Made by a program: the position numbers and the translations under genes. Of a DNA stretch of 59,205 bases, positions 1 to 8,932 are shown piece after piece. The notes under the pieces are model-generated. The model was not told the DNA's origin. It saw only the letters and a program-made list of their open reading frames with translations, and did no database searches. Numbering within the stretch: the stretch's first letter is position 1; every line of letters begins with the position of its first letter. The stretch spans positions 1 to 59,205 of the forward strand of contig SCRJ01000103.1 of the NCBI GenBank assembly GCA_004298115.1, read 5' to 3'. This DNA is from Acidobacteriota bacterium (GTDB lineage: Bacteria > Acidobacteriota > Thermoanaerobaculia > Thermoanaerobaculales > Thermoanaerobaculaceae).

Positions 1-47
1 ACCCCCCCGGGTGCGAGCATCGAGTCTGATCCGACGGGGGTTCGTCG

Positions 48-671
48 ATGAACATTGCGAGGGTTACGGGCGTTTCGCGGCGCGCGCTGGTGATCGTCGC
101 CGCGCTGCTCGCCGTCGCCGGGTCCGCCCGCACCGCGGCGCCCGCCGGGTCGCGGACCGGCGCCAAGCTGCGGGAGCAAGACCCGGGTTCGTTCGCGCCG
201 GTTTCGCCGGCCGAACCCACGCTGGGCCGCATCGAGATTCCGCGCGTGGGCGTCTCGGCGCCGATTCTGGAGGGCGTCGACGACCGCACGATCCGGCGGG
301 CCGTGGGGCATTTCCCGGAGACGCCGCTGCCCCCCGACGTCGGTAACGTCGCGCTCGCGGCCCACCGCACGACGCTGTTCTACGGCCTGCGTCACATTCG
401 TATCGGCGACGCCATCACCCTCACCACGCCGAAGGGCGCGTTCCGCTACACCGTCGCGCGCACGTGGGTGGTGGTCCCCACGGACGTCTCGGTACTCGAC
501 GACTCGGCCGGCAGGACCCTCACGCTGGTCACGTGCTACCCGTTCGACTACGAGGGTTCCGCGCCGAAGCGGTTCATCGTCCGCGCCGAAGCGGTCCCTG
601 CCGCCCAGCCCGTCCCCGAGCCGGGAGCGGCGGGCATCGCGGTGTCGCCCGGTTGCACGGCGTCGCCGTGA
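48..671 (+). CDS. Class D-type sortase, membrane-anchored transpeptidase
   Basis: This 207-residue protein has an N-terminal membrane segment (about residues 13-30) followed by a sortase beta-barrel. The catalytic residues can be placed: His106 in AAHRTTLF, Cys163 in LVTCYPFD and Arg175 in KRFIVRA, in the order expected of sortases. The spacing and the TLVTCYPF context resemble class D/E enzymes that also occur in Gram-negative bacteria. Sortases cleave an LPXTG-like sorting signal and transfer the protein to an acceptor at the outer face of the membrane. No LPXTG-type substrate gene is visible in this window, so the target is unknown. The ATG is preceded by a G-rich stretch about 6 nt upstream that can act as ribosome binding site. 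The C-terminal 25 residues are Pro/Ala-rich and look unstructured. Confidence 0.85.
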   Translation: MNIARVTGVSRRALVIVAALLAVAGSARTAAPAGSRTGAKLREQDPGSFAPVSPAEPTLGRIEIPRVGVSAPILEGVDDRTIRRAVGHFPETPLPPDVGNVALAAHRTTLFYGLRHIRIGDAITLTTPKGAFRYTVARTWVVVPTDVSVLDDSAGRTLTLVTCYPFDYEGSAPKRFIVRAEAVPAAQPVPEPGAAGIAVSPGCTASP

Positions 672-683
672 CGCCGCGCGACA

Positions 684-726
684 GGGGCGCCGGTCGTAGC
701 GGTCGATTCTCCGGCTCCGGCGCCCC
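684..726. terminator. Hairpin between convergent genes
   Basis: A perfect 10-bp inverted repeat (GGGGCGCCGG at 684-693 and its complement at 717-726) lies in the short gap between the sortase gene and the convergent secreted-protein gene. There is no T-tract, so it is only a plausible factor-assisted or bidirectional terminator. Confidence 0.4.
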
Positions 727-768
727 CCGCCGTACCGCCAGGCGTGAGCGCCCGTGCGGCACGTCGCC

Positions 769-2193
769 TCAGCGCGGCATCCCCTGCCAGGCCAGCGTGA
801 AGTTCATGTTGCTGGCGGTGTTCCCGGCGACCGACGGGGGTGGGACCGAGAACGCCGCGACCGGGGCCATCGCCGTGCGCATGCCTGGCCGCATCATCGT
901 GGCCGCGGGGTGCAGCCCGGGGGAGACCGGGCGGTAGGCCGCCCGCGTGGCGCCGTTCGGTCGCTGCGCGACCGGGTACGAGGGCGCCAGCTGGGCCGAG
1001 CTCAGCGACGCCGCGGCGCCGAACCCGGGAAGCGTCACGGTCCCGCTCCAGCCCACCGGGGACGGTGACGCCAGGCCGGCGCTCGTCGCGGGCGCCCGCA
1101 CCACGATCGTCACCGGCACCCCGACCGGGACCGAGGAAACGGAGTACGAGCACTCGTAGCGCTGCGCCGGCGCCGGACCGCCCGTGATCGGCCCGGTCTG
1201 ACCCACCTGTTCCATGTTGGTCACGTTGAACCGGCTGATGTCGTTGAAGCTGTCAGGCGTCTCCGCCTGGACCGACAGCATCGCGCAAAGAGTCGCGGGG
1301 TTCGGTTGCCCGCTCGGCGGCGCGAAGTAGACGGCGCCGCTGATCCGACCCGGGCCGGTGGTCGGCACCTTGTACGTCTTCCCGACGAAACGGAGCAGGA
1401 GCTTGCCGCCCGCGAACGAGGAGTCGACCTGGGTGTACCCCTGGTCCTTCAGCGGAGCGAACGCCACGTCGATGAGCGCCAGGCTGTTGGCGACCTGGCT
1501 CTTGAGGTCCACCTGCTGCTTTTGCACGGCACTTTCGACCTGCTGCCGGATCGACGGCTGGAACGCGAGCGCCAGGCCGGCAAGGAAGTTCTTCGAGTTG
1601 AAGTGCACGTTCCGGACGTTGGCGACTGCGGAGGAGATGGTCAGGCTCATGTTCTGGATCGCGGCCGTGACGTCGGCGGAGATGTCGAACGCGATCGTGA
1701 ACTCCGGGTTGTCCGGACCGTACTCGAGTGCGGTGCTGGCGCCGCCCGTGACGACGCCGAGGGCCACGGTTCCGGCGTCGGGCGCCGGCTTCGACGTGAC
1801 GATGTCGATCGAGTTGCCGGGGACGAGGTAACGCAGGCCCACGACCTGGTTGCCGAGCTGCGACGGGTCCAGCCACAGGGAGCCGCTGGGCGCGAAGTTG
1901 CACGTGACCTTGAGGACCGAGATGTCGTTGCGGATCGCGCCCGGCTTCATCGCGAACTGCCTCACCATGTCGCAGATCGGGTCCGTCTGCGCGCCCCACG
2001 CGTGGTCGATGCTCGCCTTGATAACGTTGGCGTTGTCGTAGACGGTGTCGAACGCCCGCGAAGGCCACTGCTCGTCCTGGACGGTCAACCCTCCGCCGTA
2101 CGACTGATACGCGCTCGCCGGCGTGCTGAACGCCAGCAGCGTCACGAAGACGGCGACCGCCACCGTCGGCTTGAAGAAGGTCGTGTCTCGCAT
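769..2193 (-). CDS. Secreted protein of unknown function (474 aa)
   Basis: I do not recognise the family. The protein begins with a clear signal peptide (MRDTTFFKPTVAVAVFVTLLAF, cleavage probably after PASA), so it is exported. The central region (about residues 150-300) is rich in Ala, Val and Gln and contains a stretch likely to be alpha-helical or amphipathic. The C-terminal about 100 residues are rich in Pro, Met and Ala. Three or four cysteines are scattered (CDMV, KVTCNF, ATLCAM, YECSY) and could form disulfides. The chosen ATG is preceded by a GGAAAGGGGG ribosome binding site. The frame stays open further upstream, but that part has no signal peptide. It converges on the sortase gene, and nothing ties the two functionally. 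Confidence 0.75.
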   Translation of the reverse strand: MRDTTFFKPTVAVAVFVTLLAFSTPASAYQSYGGGLTVQDEQWPSRAFDTVYDNANVIKASIDHAWGAQTDPICDMVRQFAMKPGAIRNDISVLKVTCNFAPSGSLWLDPSQLGNQVVGLRYLVPGNSIDIVTSKPAPDAGTVALGVVTGGASTALEYGPDNPEFTIAFDISADVTAAIQNMSLTISSAVANVRNVHFNSKNFLAGLALAFQPSIRQQVESAVQKQQVDLKSQVANSLALIDVAFAPLKDQGYTQVDSSFAGGKLLLRFVGKTYKVPTTGPGRISGAVYFAPPSGQPNPATLCAMLSVQAETPDSFNDISRFNVTNMEQVGQTGPITGGPAPAQRYECSYSVSSVPVGVPVTIVVRAPATSAGLASPSPVGWSGTVTLPGFGAAASLSSAQLAPSYPVAQRPNGATRAAYRPVSPGLHPAATMMRPGMRTAMAPVAAFSVPPPSVAGNTASNMNFTLAWQGMPR

Positions 2194-3090
2194 GATGCGT
2201 ACCCCCTTTCCGGGGGCGGCCCGGACGCCGGCGACGGCGCGAGCGACGGCTTTCGCCCGCGTTGCCGCCCGCCGGTGGCCCCCATACCGTTGGTCTGTGG
2301 TCGCCCCTGAATGCAATCGAAACGCAGTCGCGATCTCGTACAAAGCGATGATACGTCGCTGCGGCGCGGTGTCAAGGACGAGTGTGGCGGGCTCGCTCGG
2401 GCCGGGCGAACCCCGCGCCCGGGGGCCCCGCGGCGGGCGCGGCAACGAGGTCGATCCGGTCGGGCGCCTCGTGCGTCTGGCGCGGCGGACGTTCTCCTGG
2501 TCGCCGGACCGGCGCTGAGACGTGCTCGTGCTATCGCCGCTGCTGGCGCTCGGTCTGGCGGCCGCGACCTCCAGCCTGGTGCGCGGGCGGGGGGATGAAC
2601 GCCGGCCTACAGGGGCGGGCGACGAGTGAACCCCGGCAGGTCGTCCCAGCTCGTCGGCACCCGGTCGCCAATCCCCGCGCCGGCGGCCACCGTCGCCCGC
2701 CCCGCCTCCGGACCTGCAGCGACACCTGGCGCCCGCTGCGCACTCGCGTCTACTACCAGCTGAACCGGACCTGGTGCTGCGGATGCGGTGCGTTGCGTCG
2801 GAGTAGCTCCACTTGATGGGTCTGGGTGCTTCGTTGTCGCGGCGGACGCAGCACAGGGTTTTCGCTTGAGCTCCTTGACTGCGGTGACGACGCCGCGGGC
2901 GATGGCGTCGCGCCCGTTCTTGGCGAACCAGTTTTCGACCCGGAGGTCACGCTGGTCGAGCCGGCGCCCAGGCGCGCCGCCGTCTCGCCGCCGTCGCCTT
3001 GACCGGCCATCACGTCGGGATTACGCTCGTGGGAGATCTCACATTTCATGACGAGCGAAGGGCGGGGTGATCCCGTCGAGGGAGGATCCG
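2194..3090. other. 897-bp intergenic region holding a transposase remnant
   Basis: This gap between two divergently transcribed secreted-protein genes has no convincing intact gene. The open frames here are Arg/Pro-rich and without homology that I can see. A decayed IS630-type transposase end lies at about 2780-2960. The rest appears to be degraded or regulatory DNA, including the promoter regions of both flanking genes. Confidence 0.6.
2780..2960 (-). pseudogene. IS630-family transposase, C-terminal remnant with frameshift
   Basis: On the minus strand, translation from about 2949 reads LRVENWFAKNGRDAIARG followed by VVTAVKELKRK. After a one-base frame change near 2856-2862 (an AAAACCC run) it reads NEAPRPIKWSYSDATHRI. 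These two pieces, in this order, match the conserved C-terminus of IS630-type transposases (pattern VENWFAKIERDVIARG...SVKDL...YNxxPxPIKWxYxDPTRRI). No start, no DDE catalytic core and no terminal inverted repeats remain, so this is a dead fragment. The family comparison is from memory. The frameshift is read directly from the sequence. Confidence 0.7.
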
Positions 3091-3498
3091 ATGAAGATCG
3101 TTCTGGCCTGTGTCGTGACCGCGGCGGTCGGTTCGGGGATGGCGTTCGCGGCGCCTCCTGCGCTGATCCCACCAAAGCCGGCGGCGGCGAGGACGCCGGT
3201 GCTCAGGTTGACGCCGAACACCGGTGTGGTGCGGAGCTGCGCCCGCGAGCTGACCGTCAAGGCGCAGCTCGACAACAACGAGCTGCACAGCAAGTACGGC
3301 GCCACCTACAATGCCTCCAACCTCAACGAGGTCAAGGTGTTCGTGACGGGGTCGAACGTCGTTCCCGGGGTCAACGAGCTGATGTGCCACTACGCCAGCC
3401 AGAACCGGGACATCTTCAACCTCACGTACCGCATCCCGTGCCCCGGGGCGACGCCCGCGAACAACGGCTACGAGCACGCGTACAGGTGCAACAACTAG
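3091..3498 (+). CDS. Small secreted protein of unknown function (135 aa)
   Basis: The product starts with a signal peptide (MKIVLACVVTAAVGSGMAFA, then APPALIPP). The mature part is short and contains four cysteines (SCARE, LMCHYA, IPCPGA, YRCNN at the end), suggesting two disulfide bonds. I do not recognise the family. The start is set by a strong GGGAGGAT ribosome binding site; an in-frame GTG eight codons earlier is less likely because it would precede the signal peptide. It is transcribed away from the transposase remnant and converges on the DinB-like gene 26 nt downstream. Confidence 0.7.
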   Translation: MKIVLACVVTAAVGSGMAFAAPPALIPPKPAAARTPVLRLTPNTGVVRSCARELTVKAQLDNNELHSKYGATYNASNLNEVKVFVTGSNVVPGVNELMCHYASQNRDIFNLTYRIPCPGATPANNGYEHAYRCNN

Positions 3499-3524
3499 CG
3501 GCGCCCGCGGCGACCGCGCGGCCC

Positions 3525-4019
3525 TCACTTCAGGTGGGGGTAGAACTCGATCTCGGCGCGCTCGCCGGCGAGTTGTTTGGCGACGTAGACGATCTGTCCG
3601 GTGTGGTACGCCATGTGCTCGACCGCATGGAGGAGGACGCCGGTGCCCGTGCGCGTGATGCCCTGAATGGTGTGGACCCGGACGAGGTCGTCGTCGGTGA
3701 GGCGGGCGACCACGGCCCGGCACGCGGTCACGACGTCGCGCAGGCGAGCCACGAGCGCCGCGGGGTCCCCGCCTTCTCCGGCGGCGAACTCCTCGCGGCG
3801 GTGGCGCTCGAACGCGGCACCGCCGAGACCGGCGAGCACCCACTGCGAGAGGTTGCCGCACAGGTGGAGGAGGAGGTTGCCGACGCTGTTGCACTGGACG
3901 TTCGGCCGCCACCAGACCTCGGCGGGGGTGAGCACCCCGACGCAGTGCTCGATCTTGCGCAGGTACTCGGAGAGGAGGCGGTCCTCCTCGCGGACGCGTG
4001 CCGTGGGCGCTTCGCTCAT
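3525..4019 (-). CDS. DinB/DUF1572-like four-helix protein
   Basis: The 164-residue protein has the length and helical pattern of the DinB superfamily. The stretch NSVGNLLLHLCGNLSQW and the later AVEHMAYHTGQI carry the histidines that bind a divalent metal in this fold. DinB-like proteins include thiol-dependent metalloenzymes such as bacillithiol transferases and many stress-induced proteins of unknown substrate; which applies here cannot be told. The protein is probably cytoplasmic because no signal peptide is present. The ATG is the first Met consistent with family length, and the longer open frame upstream overlaps the divergent ene-reductase gene. Confidence 0.75.
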   Translation of the reverse strand: MSEAPTARVREEDRLLSEYLRKIEHCVGVLTPAEVWWRPNVQCNSVGNLLLHLCGNLSQWVLAGLGGAAFERHRREEFAAGEGGDPAALVARLRDVVTACRAVVARLTDDDLVRVHTIQGITRTGTGVLLHAVEHMAYHTGQIVYVAKQLAGERAEIEFYPHLK

Positions 4020-4247
4020 GGCTCGAATCCTAAACCAGGATGGTTGCGAGGAAGCCGGCATCGCCCCGAACCCGCGTCCGATGCGCCTCCCTCGCTCAAG
4101 CGGCGCCGCCGGAGCTCCCCGAGGAATTCGGCCCGCCTGGCGTCGGTTGGTATCAGTCGCGTAGCCGCGACGGCAGCGTGGCGAACCGGCCGCGCCGGAG
4201 CGCGCCGCACAACCCCCGAAGGCACCACCAGAAGAGGGAGACAGACC

Positions 4248-5333
4248 ATGGCGGAAACCTCGTTGTTCGCACCCACGACCCTCGGCCCGCTGCCGCTGCG
4301 AAACCGGATCGTCATGGCGCCGATGACGCGCAGTCGGGCGATCGATGGCAACACCCCCAACGACCTGATGGCCCAGTACTACGGCCAGCGCGCCGGCGCC
4401 GGGTTGATCGTCACGGAGGGCACGTCGCCGTCGCCGAACGGGACCGGCTACCCGCGCATCCCCGGCATCTGGTCGCAGGCACAGGTCGCCGGGTGGCGGA
4501 CGGTCACCGGCGCGGTGCACGAGCGGGGTGGCCGCATCTTCGTCCAGCTCATGCACACCGGCCGCGTCGGCCATCCGCTCAACCTGCCTGCGGGCGCCGA
4601 GTTGCTCGCCCCCAGCGCGATCGCCGCCGAGGGCGAGATGTACACCGACGCCAGGGGCCTGCAGCCACACCCGGTGCCGCGGGCGATGACCGACGCCGAG
4701 GTGCGCGCAGCGATCGATGAGTACGTCCGCGCGTCGCGCAACGCGATCGCGGCGGGTTTCGACGGCGTCGAGCTGCACGGCGCCAACGGTTACCTCATCG
4801 AGCAGTTCTTGAGCCCCCAGACCAACCGGCGCGGCGACGACTGGGGCGGCTCGGTCGAGAAGCGCCAGCGATTCGCTCTCGAGGTGGCGACGGCGGTGGC
4901 GCTCGCGATCGGCGGCGAGCGTGTCGGCATCCGCCTCTCGCCCTACGGCGTCAACGCCGGGATGAAGCCCTACCCCGAGATCGAGGAGACCTATACGGTG
5001 CTGGTGCCGAAGCTCGCGTCCACGGGCCTGGTGTACGTCCATGTCGTGGACCACTCCGCGATGGGTGCGCCGACGGTCCCCGAGGAGCTCAAGCTCGCGC
5101 TCCGCCGCGCGTGGCCGCGCACGTTCATTCTTTCCGGCGGCTTCGACCGCGCCACGGCGGAGGCCGCGCTCAAGGAGGGTCGCGGCGACCTCATCGCGTT
5201 CGGGCGACCGTTCCTGGCCAACCCCGACCTCGTGACCCGGCTCGAGCGCCGGCTGTCGCTCAACGCGCCGGACGCCGCGACGTTCTACACCCCGGGAGCG
5301 AAGGGTTACACCGATTACCCGACCGCGTCCTGA
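4248..5333 (+). CDS. Alkene reductase, Old Yellow Enzyme family (NemA-like)
   Basis: This 361-residue flavoprotein is a full-length TIM-barrel enzyme of the Old Yellow Enzyme family, which reduces activated C=C bonds of enones, maleimides or nitro compounds with NAD(P)H through FMN. Seen in the sequence are the N-terminal PLPLRNRIVMAPMTR segment, GLIVTEGT, the substrate-binding ELHGANGYLIEQFLSP motif with its His-Asn pair, QTNRRGDDWGGSVE and the C-terminal GYTDYP ending typical of NemA-like members. The protein lacks a signal peptide and should be cytosolic. The ATG follows a GAGGGAG ribosome binding site. It may detoxify electrophiles, but no operon partner or TetR-type nemR regulator is visible beside it. 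Confidence 0.92.
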   Translation: MAETSLFAPTTLGPLPLRNRIVMAPMTRSRAIDGNTPNDLMAQYYGQRAGAGLIVTEGTSPSPNGTGYPRIPGIWSQAQVAGWRTVTGAVHERGGRIFVQLMHTGRVGHPLNLPAGAELLAPSAIAAEGEMYTDARGLQPHPVPRAMTDAEVRAAIDEYVRASRNAIAAGFDGVELHGANGYLIEQFLSPQTNRRGDDWGGSVEKRQRFALEVATAVALAIGGERVGIRLSPYGVNAGMKPYPEIEETYTVLVPKLASTGLVYVHVVDHSAMGAPTVPEELKLALRRAWPRTFILSGGFDRATAEAALKEGRGDLIAFGRPFLANPDLVTRLERRLSLNAPDAATFYTPGAKGYTDYPTAS

Positions 5334-5437
5334 TCCGCGGCGCCCCGCCGGAGGCGCACGGGCCGCGCGGACGGGCGCCGCCTCGCCCAGGCGCGAGAGC
5401 CGTACGCGAATTTGCTAGCCTGGGCCGGGAGGCGGAC

Positions 5438-6394
5438 GTGAAGGGCCGACGGCGGCGGTGGCGCGGGTCGATTGCGGGCGCGGCGGCCCTCGGCCTCGCG
5501 CTCGCGGCCGCGGCCGCCGACACGCGAGCCGGAGGGGCGCTGGCGCTGCAGGTCGAGGCGCCGCCGGCGCTCGCGCGCCAGGCGGCCGCCGTGCGCGCCC
5601 TCGCGGTCGGGGAGTGGCCGTCGCTGCTGCGGCTGGTGGGGATCAAAGGGCTGCTCCCGCCGATCCGCGTCGTGCTCGCGCCCGAGGGCTCACGGCTCGC
5701 GGCGAACGTCGCGTCGTGGGTGAGCGGCTACGCGGTTCCCGAGCTCGGCACCGTCGTGATCTTTCCCGGTCGCGTCCCCTCGTACCCCGACGGCAACCTC
5801 GAGTCGCTGCTTCACCACGAGATCGCGCACCTGCTGCTCGCGCGCGCCGCGGGCGGCGGCGCCGTGCCCCGGTGGTTCAACGAGGGCACGGCGACGGTGG
5901 CGGCGCGCGAGTGGGGGATCGAAGACGGCGCCCGCGTCGCCCTGGCCACGATCGGGCACGGGCCGCGCTCCCTCGCCGAGGTGGACGCGGGTTTCTCGGG
6001 CGATGCGGCGGCCGCGGCCCGGTCGTACGCGGTCTCGGCCGCGCTCGTTCGCTATCTGCTGCGGCGGCACGGCGACGACGTGGTGGGGAGGGTGCTCGCC
6101 GGGGTCGCACACGGCGCCGCCTTCGAAGACTCCTTCGCCGCGGCCACCGGAAACAGCGTCGGTCGCTTCGCGCGGAGCTACTTCCAGAAGGAGACGTTCT
6201 GGACGACGTGGGTGCCGTTCGTGACCAGCACGACGGCGCTGTGGATGGGAATCACCGTGCTTGCGCTGCTCGCGATCCGACGGAGGAGGAAACGCGACGC
6301 GTTGCTGCGCGAGGGGTGGGCGCTGGAGGAGCGAGCGCCCGCCGGCGGCGCCGTCACGCGGCCGCCGGACGACGACCCGGCGCAGTGGAACTGA
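5438..6394 (+). CDS. Membrane-anchored zinc peptidase of the peptidase-MA type
   Basis: The protein (318 aa) has an N-terminal signal sequence and a C-terminal transmembrane helix (about TTALWMGITVLALLAI) followed by a basic cytoplasmic tail. Between them is a gluzincin-like catalytic region: LLHHEIAHLLLA contains the HEXXH zinc site, and WFNEGTA 15-20 residues later supplies the third ligand Glu. This matches the peptidase MA-like family of envelope peptidases. The start is taken as GTG because a GGGAGG ribosome binding site lies 5 nt upstream and the signal peptide follows directly. It begins about 100 nt after the ene-reductase stop and converges on the kinase gene with only 22 nt between the stops. 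Confidence 0.8.
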   Translation: MKGRRRRWRGSIAGAAALGLALAAAAADTRAGGALALQVEAPPALARQAAAVRALAVGEWPSLLRLVGIKGLLPPIRVVLAPEGSRLAANVASWVSGYAVPELGTVVIFPGRVPSYPDGNLESLLHHEIAHLLLARAAGGGAVPRWFNEGTATVAAREWGIEDGARVALATIGHGPRSLAEVDAGFSGDAAAAARSYAVSAALVRYLLRRHGDDVVGRVLAGVAHGAAFEDSFAAATGNSVGRFARSYFQKETFWTTWVPFVTSTTALWMGITVLALLAIRRRRKRDALLREGWALEERAPAGGAVTRPPDDDPAQWN

Positions 6395-6416
6395 GCGGCA
6401 CGCCGGGCGGCCGGGA

Positions 6417-8771
6417 TCAGAACAGCCAGCGCTTCTTGATGCGGAGGGGTTGCTCGGCGGTGCCGAGACGTGACGAGTGCCCGGCAAAGTCCGTCGCCAC
6501 GACGTAGAGCTCGACGGTTTTGTTGTCGTGGAACTGCGGCGTGATTTCGACCGTGTACTCGTCGGTGCCGGTGCTGTGCGCGGGCAACTCCTGGTAGGCG
6601 GCGGCGCCTTCCTGGCGAGCCATCACGGTGACGCTCTTGACCCGGTAGTCGTCCGTGACGATGACGGAAAGCAGGAACGCCTTGCCCTTGGAGTAGCTGG
6701 TCCTGGAGCCGGGCTTCAGACGGACGACGGGGGGCGCCGTGTCGAGCTGGGCCAGCAGGCTCTCGAGGCGCTGCCGGGCCGCGGCAAACCGTTCCCTCCA
6801 GCGCGCGTCCGGGGTCACCTGCGCCAGCGCGTCCAACCCCTGCTCGGGCCGGCGCTGCCGCTCCGCGGCCGCGGCGGCAGCGAGCGCCGCGGCGAAGCCG
6901 GACTCCGCTTTCCGGGCGGCGTGGACGCCGGCCAAACGGGCCTCGAGGCCCGGGCGCTGCGGCCACGCTCGCTGCAACGCCTGTAGCTTGGCGAACGCGG
7001 CATCGGCCTGGCCCTGGCGGACCAGGGCGTCCGCCTGAGCTTCGAGCGCTGCGGCCGCGCTCTCCCGCTCCTGCCGCGCCTCCCGGCTGGCCGGGAGGAG
7101 CGCGACCAGCGCGGAGGCCTCCTGGAGGGCCGCCGCCCAGTTCTTGGCGTTGGCCGCCCGCGCGAGCGCCGCGTCGGCCTCGACGCTGCGCCGGGCCAGA
7201 TCGAGGAGTTGCGCACCGCCGGGGGCGGCGGCGATGGCCGCACGGTCGGCGTCCGACAGGTTCGCGAGGAGGGCCTTGAGACGCCCCACGCTTCCGGCGG
7301 CAACGGCGCTCTCGAGATCGGTGCGGGTCGGCGCGGCGGCGGGCTCGGTCATCGGCGAGACTTGCAGCGCAGGCTCGGCCGGGGTCGCGACCGTCGTCGC
7401 GGTGGGCGGGCGATCGCGGCCCACGATCCCGCGGCCGACGACGAACCCCACCGCGATCACCGCCACGGCACCCCCCGCGGCGAGCAAGAGCCAGGGCGTC
7501 CGTTTCCCGATCGCCGGTTTCGCGACGGCTGCGGGCGTCTTGGCCGCGGCGGGCGCGGGGGCGGCGGGCGCCCCCTCGTCAGCCACGGGTCCGGCGGCCT
7601 TAACCGCCGGCACGGGAGGGGATGGCGGCGGGATCGGCAGCGGATTCGTTTGGGTCGCGGCGGCGGTTTCCGGGTTCACCCCGCCTTGCCGGACCGGGCT
7701 CGCGCTGGCGGCGCCGTTCGGTGGGGCCAGCAAGGTCGGAGCGGTGGAGTGGGGATCGGGCGCGTCGGGCAACGAGATCGGTTGCGGCGTGGCCGCCATC
7801 CCGAACTGAGCGGCAATGTGCCGCTGGGTGCTGCCGGGCGCGGGTTTTGGGATCCTCGTGCCCGGTTGTGAGGCGTCGTGCGCCTGCAGGATTCTGGTGA
7901 ACTCGTCCGGGTCGAGCGGAAACCGGGCCTGCACCGTGGCCAGCGCCTCGTCGAGAGCCTCCGCGCTGGCATACCTGTCGTCGGGCTTCTTGGCGATCGC
8001 CTTGAGCACGATCGCCCGCAGGTCGTCCGGGGCCCGCCCGTCGGGGTCGCCGATCGCGAAGTCGAGTGGCGGCTTGACGAGGTGCCCGGCGATCAGCTCC
8101 TGGGGGCTGGCGCCGGGGAACGGGTGGTTGCCGGTGAACAGCTCGTAGAGGACCACGCCGAACGAGTAGATGTCGCTGCGCTGGTCCACCTTGTCGGCCG
8201 ATCCGCCGAACTGCTCGGGCGACGCGTACAGGAGCTTCCCGAGGAACGTCCCGCTCACCGTGAGCGCGGTGGTGCTGGTGACGACCTTGGCGATGCCGAG
8301 GTCGATGAGCTTGACCATGGGCCGGCCGGACTCGTCCCACGCCACCATGAGGTTGTCGGGGGAGATGTCGCGGTGGACGATGCCCTTGCGGTGGAGGAAG
8401 CCGAGGCCGGTCAGCGTCTGGCGGGCGATGTCGAGCGAGAGCCGCAGAGACGGGGCGCCCACCCGGTCGAGCATCTGCTGCAGCGAGATGCCCGCGACGT
8501 ACTCCATGACGATGTAGCCGCGGCCCGACTCGTCGAAGGCGAAGTCGTACATCTGCGCGATGTTCGGGTGACGCAATCGGACGGCCATCTGGGCCTCGCG
8601 CAGGAAGCGGGCGCGCAGACCCTCGTTCGTCTCGTGCTGCGGCCGCATGACCTTGATGACGCGGATCTCGTCGAGCAGGCGGTGGCGCACCTTGTAGATG
8701 GTGCCCATGCCCCCCTCGTGGAGCTTTTCCAGAAGCTCGTACTTGCCGTCGAGGTAGTCGTACTTTTCCAT
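6417..8771 (-). CDS. Transmembrane Ser/Thr protein kinase (PknB type)
   Basis: The 784-residue protein has a cytoplasmic kinase domain (about residues 10-275) with the Gly-rich loop HEGGMGTIYKVRH, the VIK lysine, the catalytic loop HRDISPDN, a DLG in place of DFG, and the YASPEQ activation segment end. An Ala/Pro-rich linker is followed by one transmembrane helix (about residues 424-448). The remainder should lie in the periplasm: a long Ala-rich helical region with TPR- or coiled-coil-like periodicity and a C-terminal beta-sandwich-like domain starting near PVVRLKPGSRTSY. Such receptor-like kinases sense envelope signals and phosphorylate cytosolic proteins. The start ATG has an AAGG ribosome binding site, and the kinase fold begins immediately after it. 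Confidence 0.9.
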   Translation of the reverse strand: MEKYDYLDGKYELLEKLHEGGMGTIYKVRHRLLDEIRVIKVMRPQHETNEGLRARFLREAQMAVRLRHPNIAQMYDFAFDESGRGYIVMEYVAGISLQQMLDRVGAPSLRLSLDIARQTLTGLGFLHRKGIVHRDISPDNLMVAWDESGRPMVKLIDLGIAKVVTSTTALTVSGTFLGKLLYASPEQFGGSADKVDQRSDIYSFGVVLYELFTGNHPFPGASPQELIAGHLVKPPLDFAIGDPDGRAPDDLRAIVLKAIAKKPDDRYASAEALDEALATVQARFPLDPDEFTRILQAHDASQPGTRIPKPAPGSTQRHIAAQFGMAATPQPISLPDAPDPHSTAPTLLAPPNGAASASPVRQGGVNPETAAATQTNPLPIPPPSPPVPAVKAAGPVADEGAPAAPAPAAAKTPAAVAKPAIGKRTPWLLLAAGGAVAVIAVGFVVGRGIVGRDRPPTATTVATPAEPALQVSPMTEPAAAPTRTDLESAVAAGSVGRLKALLANLSDADRAAIAAAPGGAQLLDLARRSVEADAALARAANAKNWAAALQEASALVALLPASREARQERESAAAALEAQADALVRQGQADAAFAKLQALQRAWPQRPGLEARLAGVHAARKAESGFAAALAAAAAAERQRRPEQGLDALAQVTPDARWRERFAAARQRLESLLAQLDTAPPVVRLKPGSRTSYSKGKAFLLSVIVTDDYRVKSVTVMARQEGAAAYQELPAHSTGTDEYTVEITPQFHDNKTVELYVVATDFAGHSSRLGTAEQPLRIKKRWLF

Positions 8772-8932
8772 GCTGCCTTCAACCAAGAGCGATCGGACCT
8801 CGTTCCAAGCCCCTGCCTTGGATCGTAGCACGGTAGACAGGTGGCGACGTCGTCCCGGCCGTGCGCGCGCGGGGTCGCCGTCGGCGGACAGGCGGAGTCC
8901 AACGGCCGCCGGGCCAACCCGAGTTCCGGTTC

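Noticed and set aside
2382-2816. 144-codon Arg/Pro/Cys-rich frame on the plus strand
   Set aside because: It has no ribosome binding site and overlaps the transposase remnant on the other strand.
3525-4019. Duplication relation between the two DinB-like genes
   Set aside because: The proteins at 3525-4019 and 25860-26345 share only the fold-level pattern; no stretch of identity suggests recent duplication.
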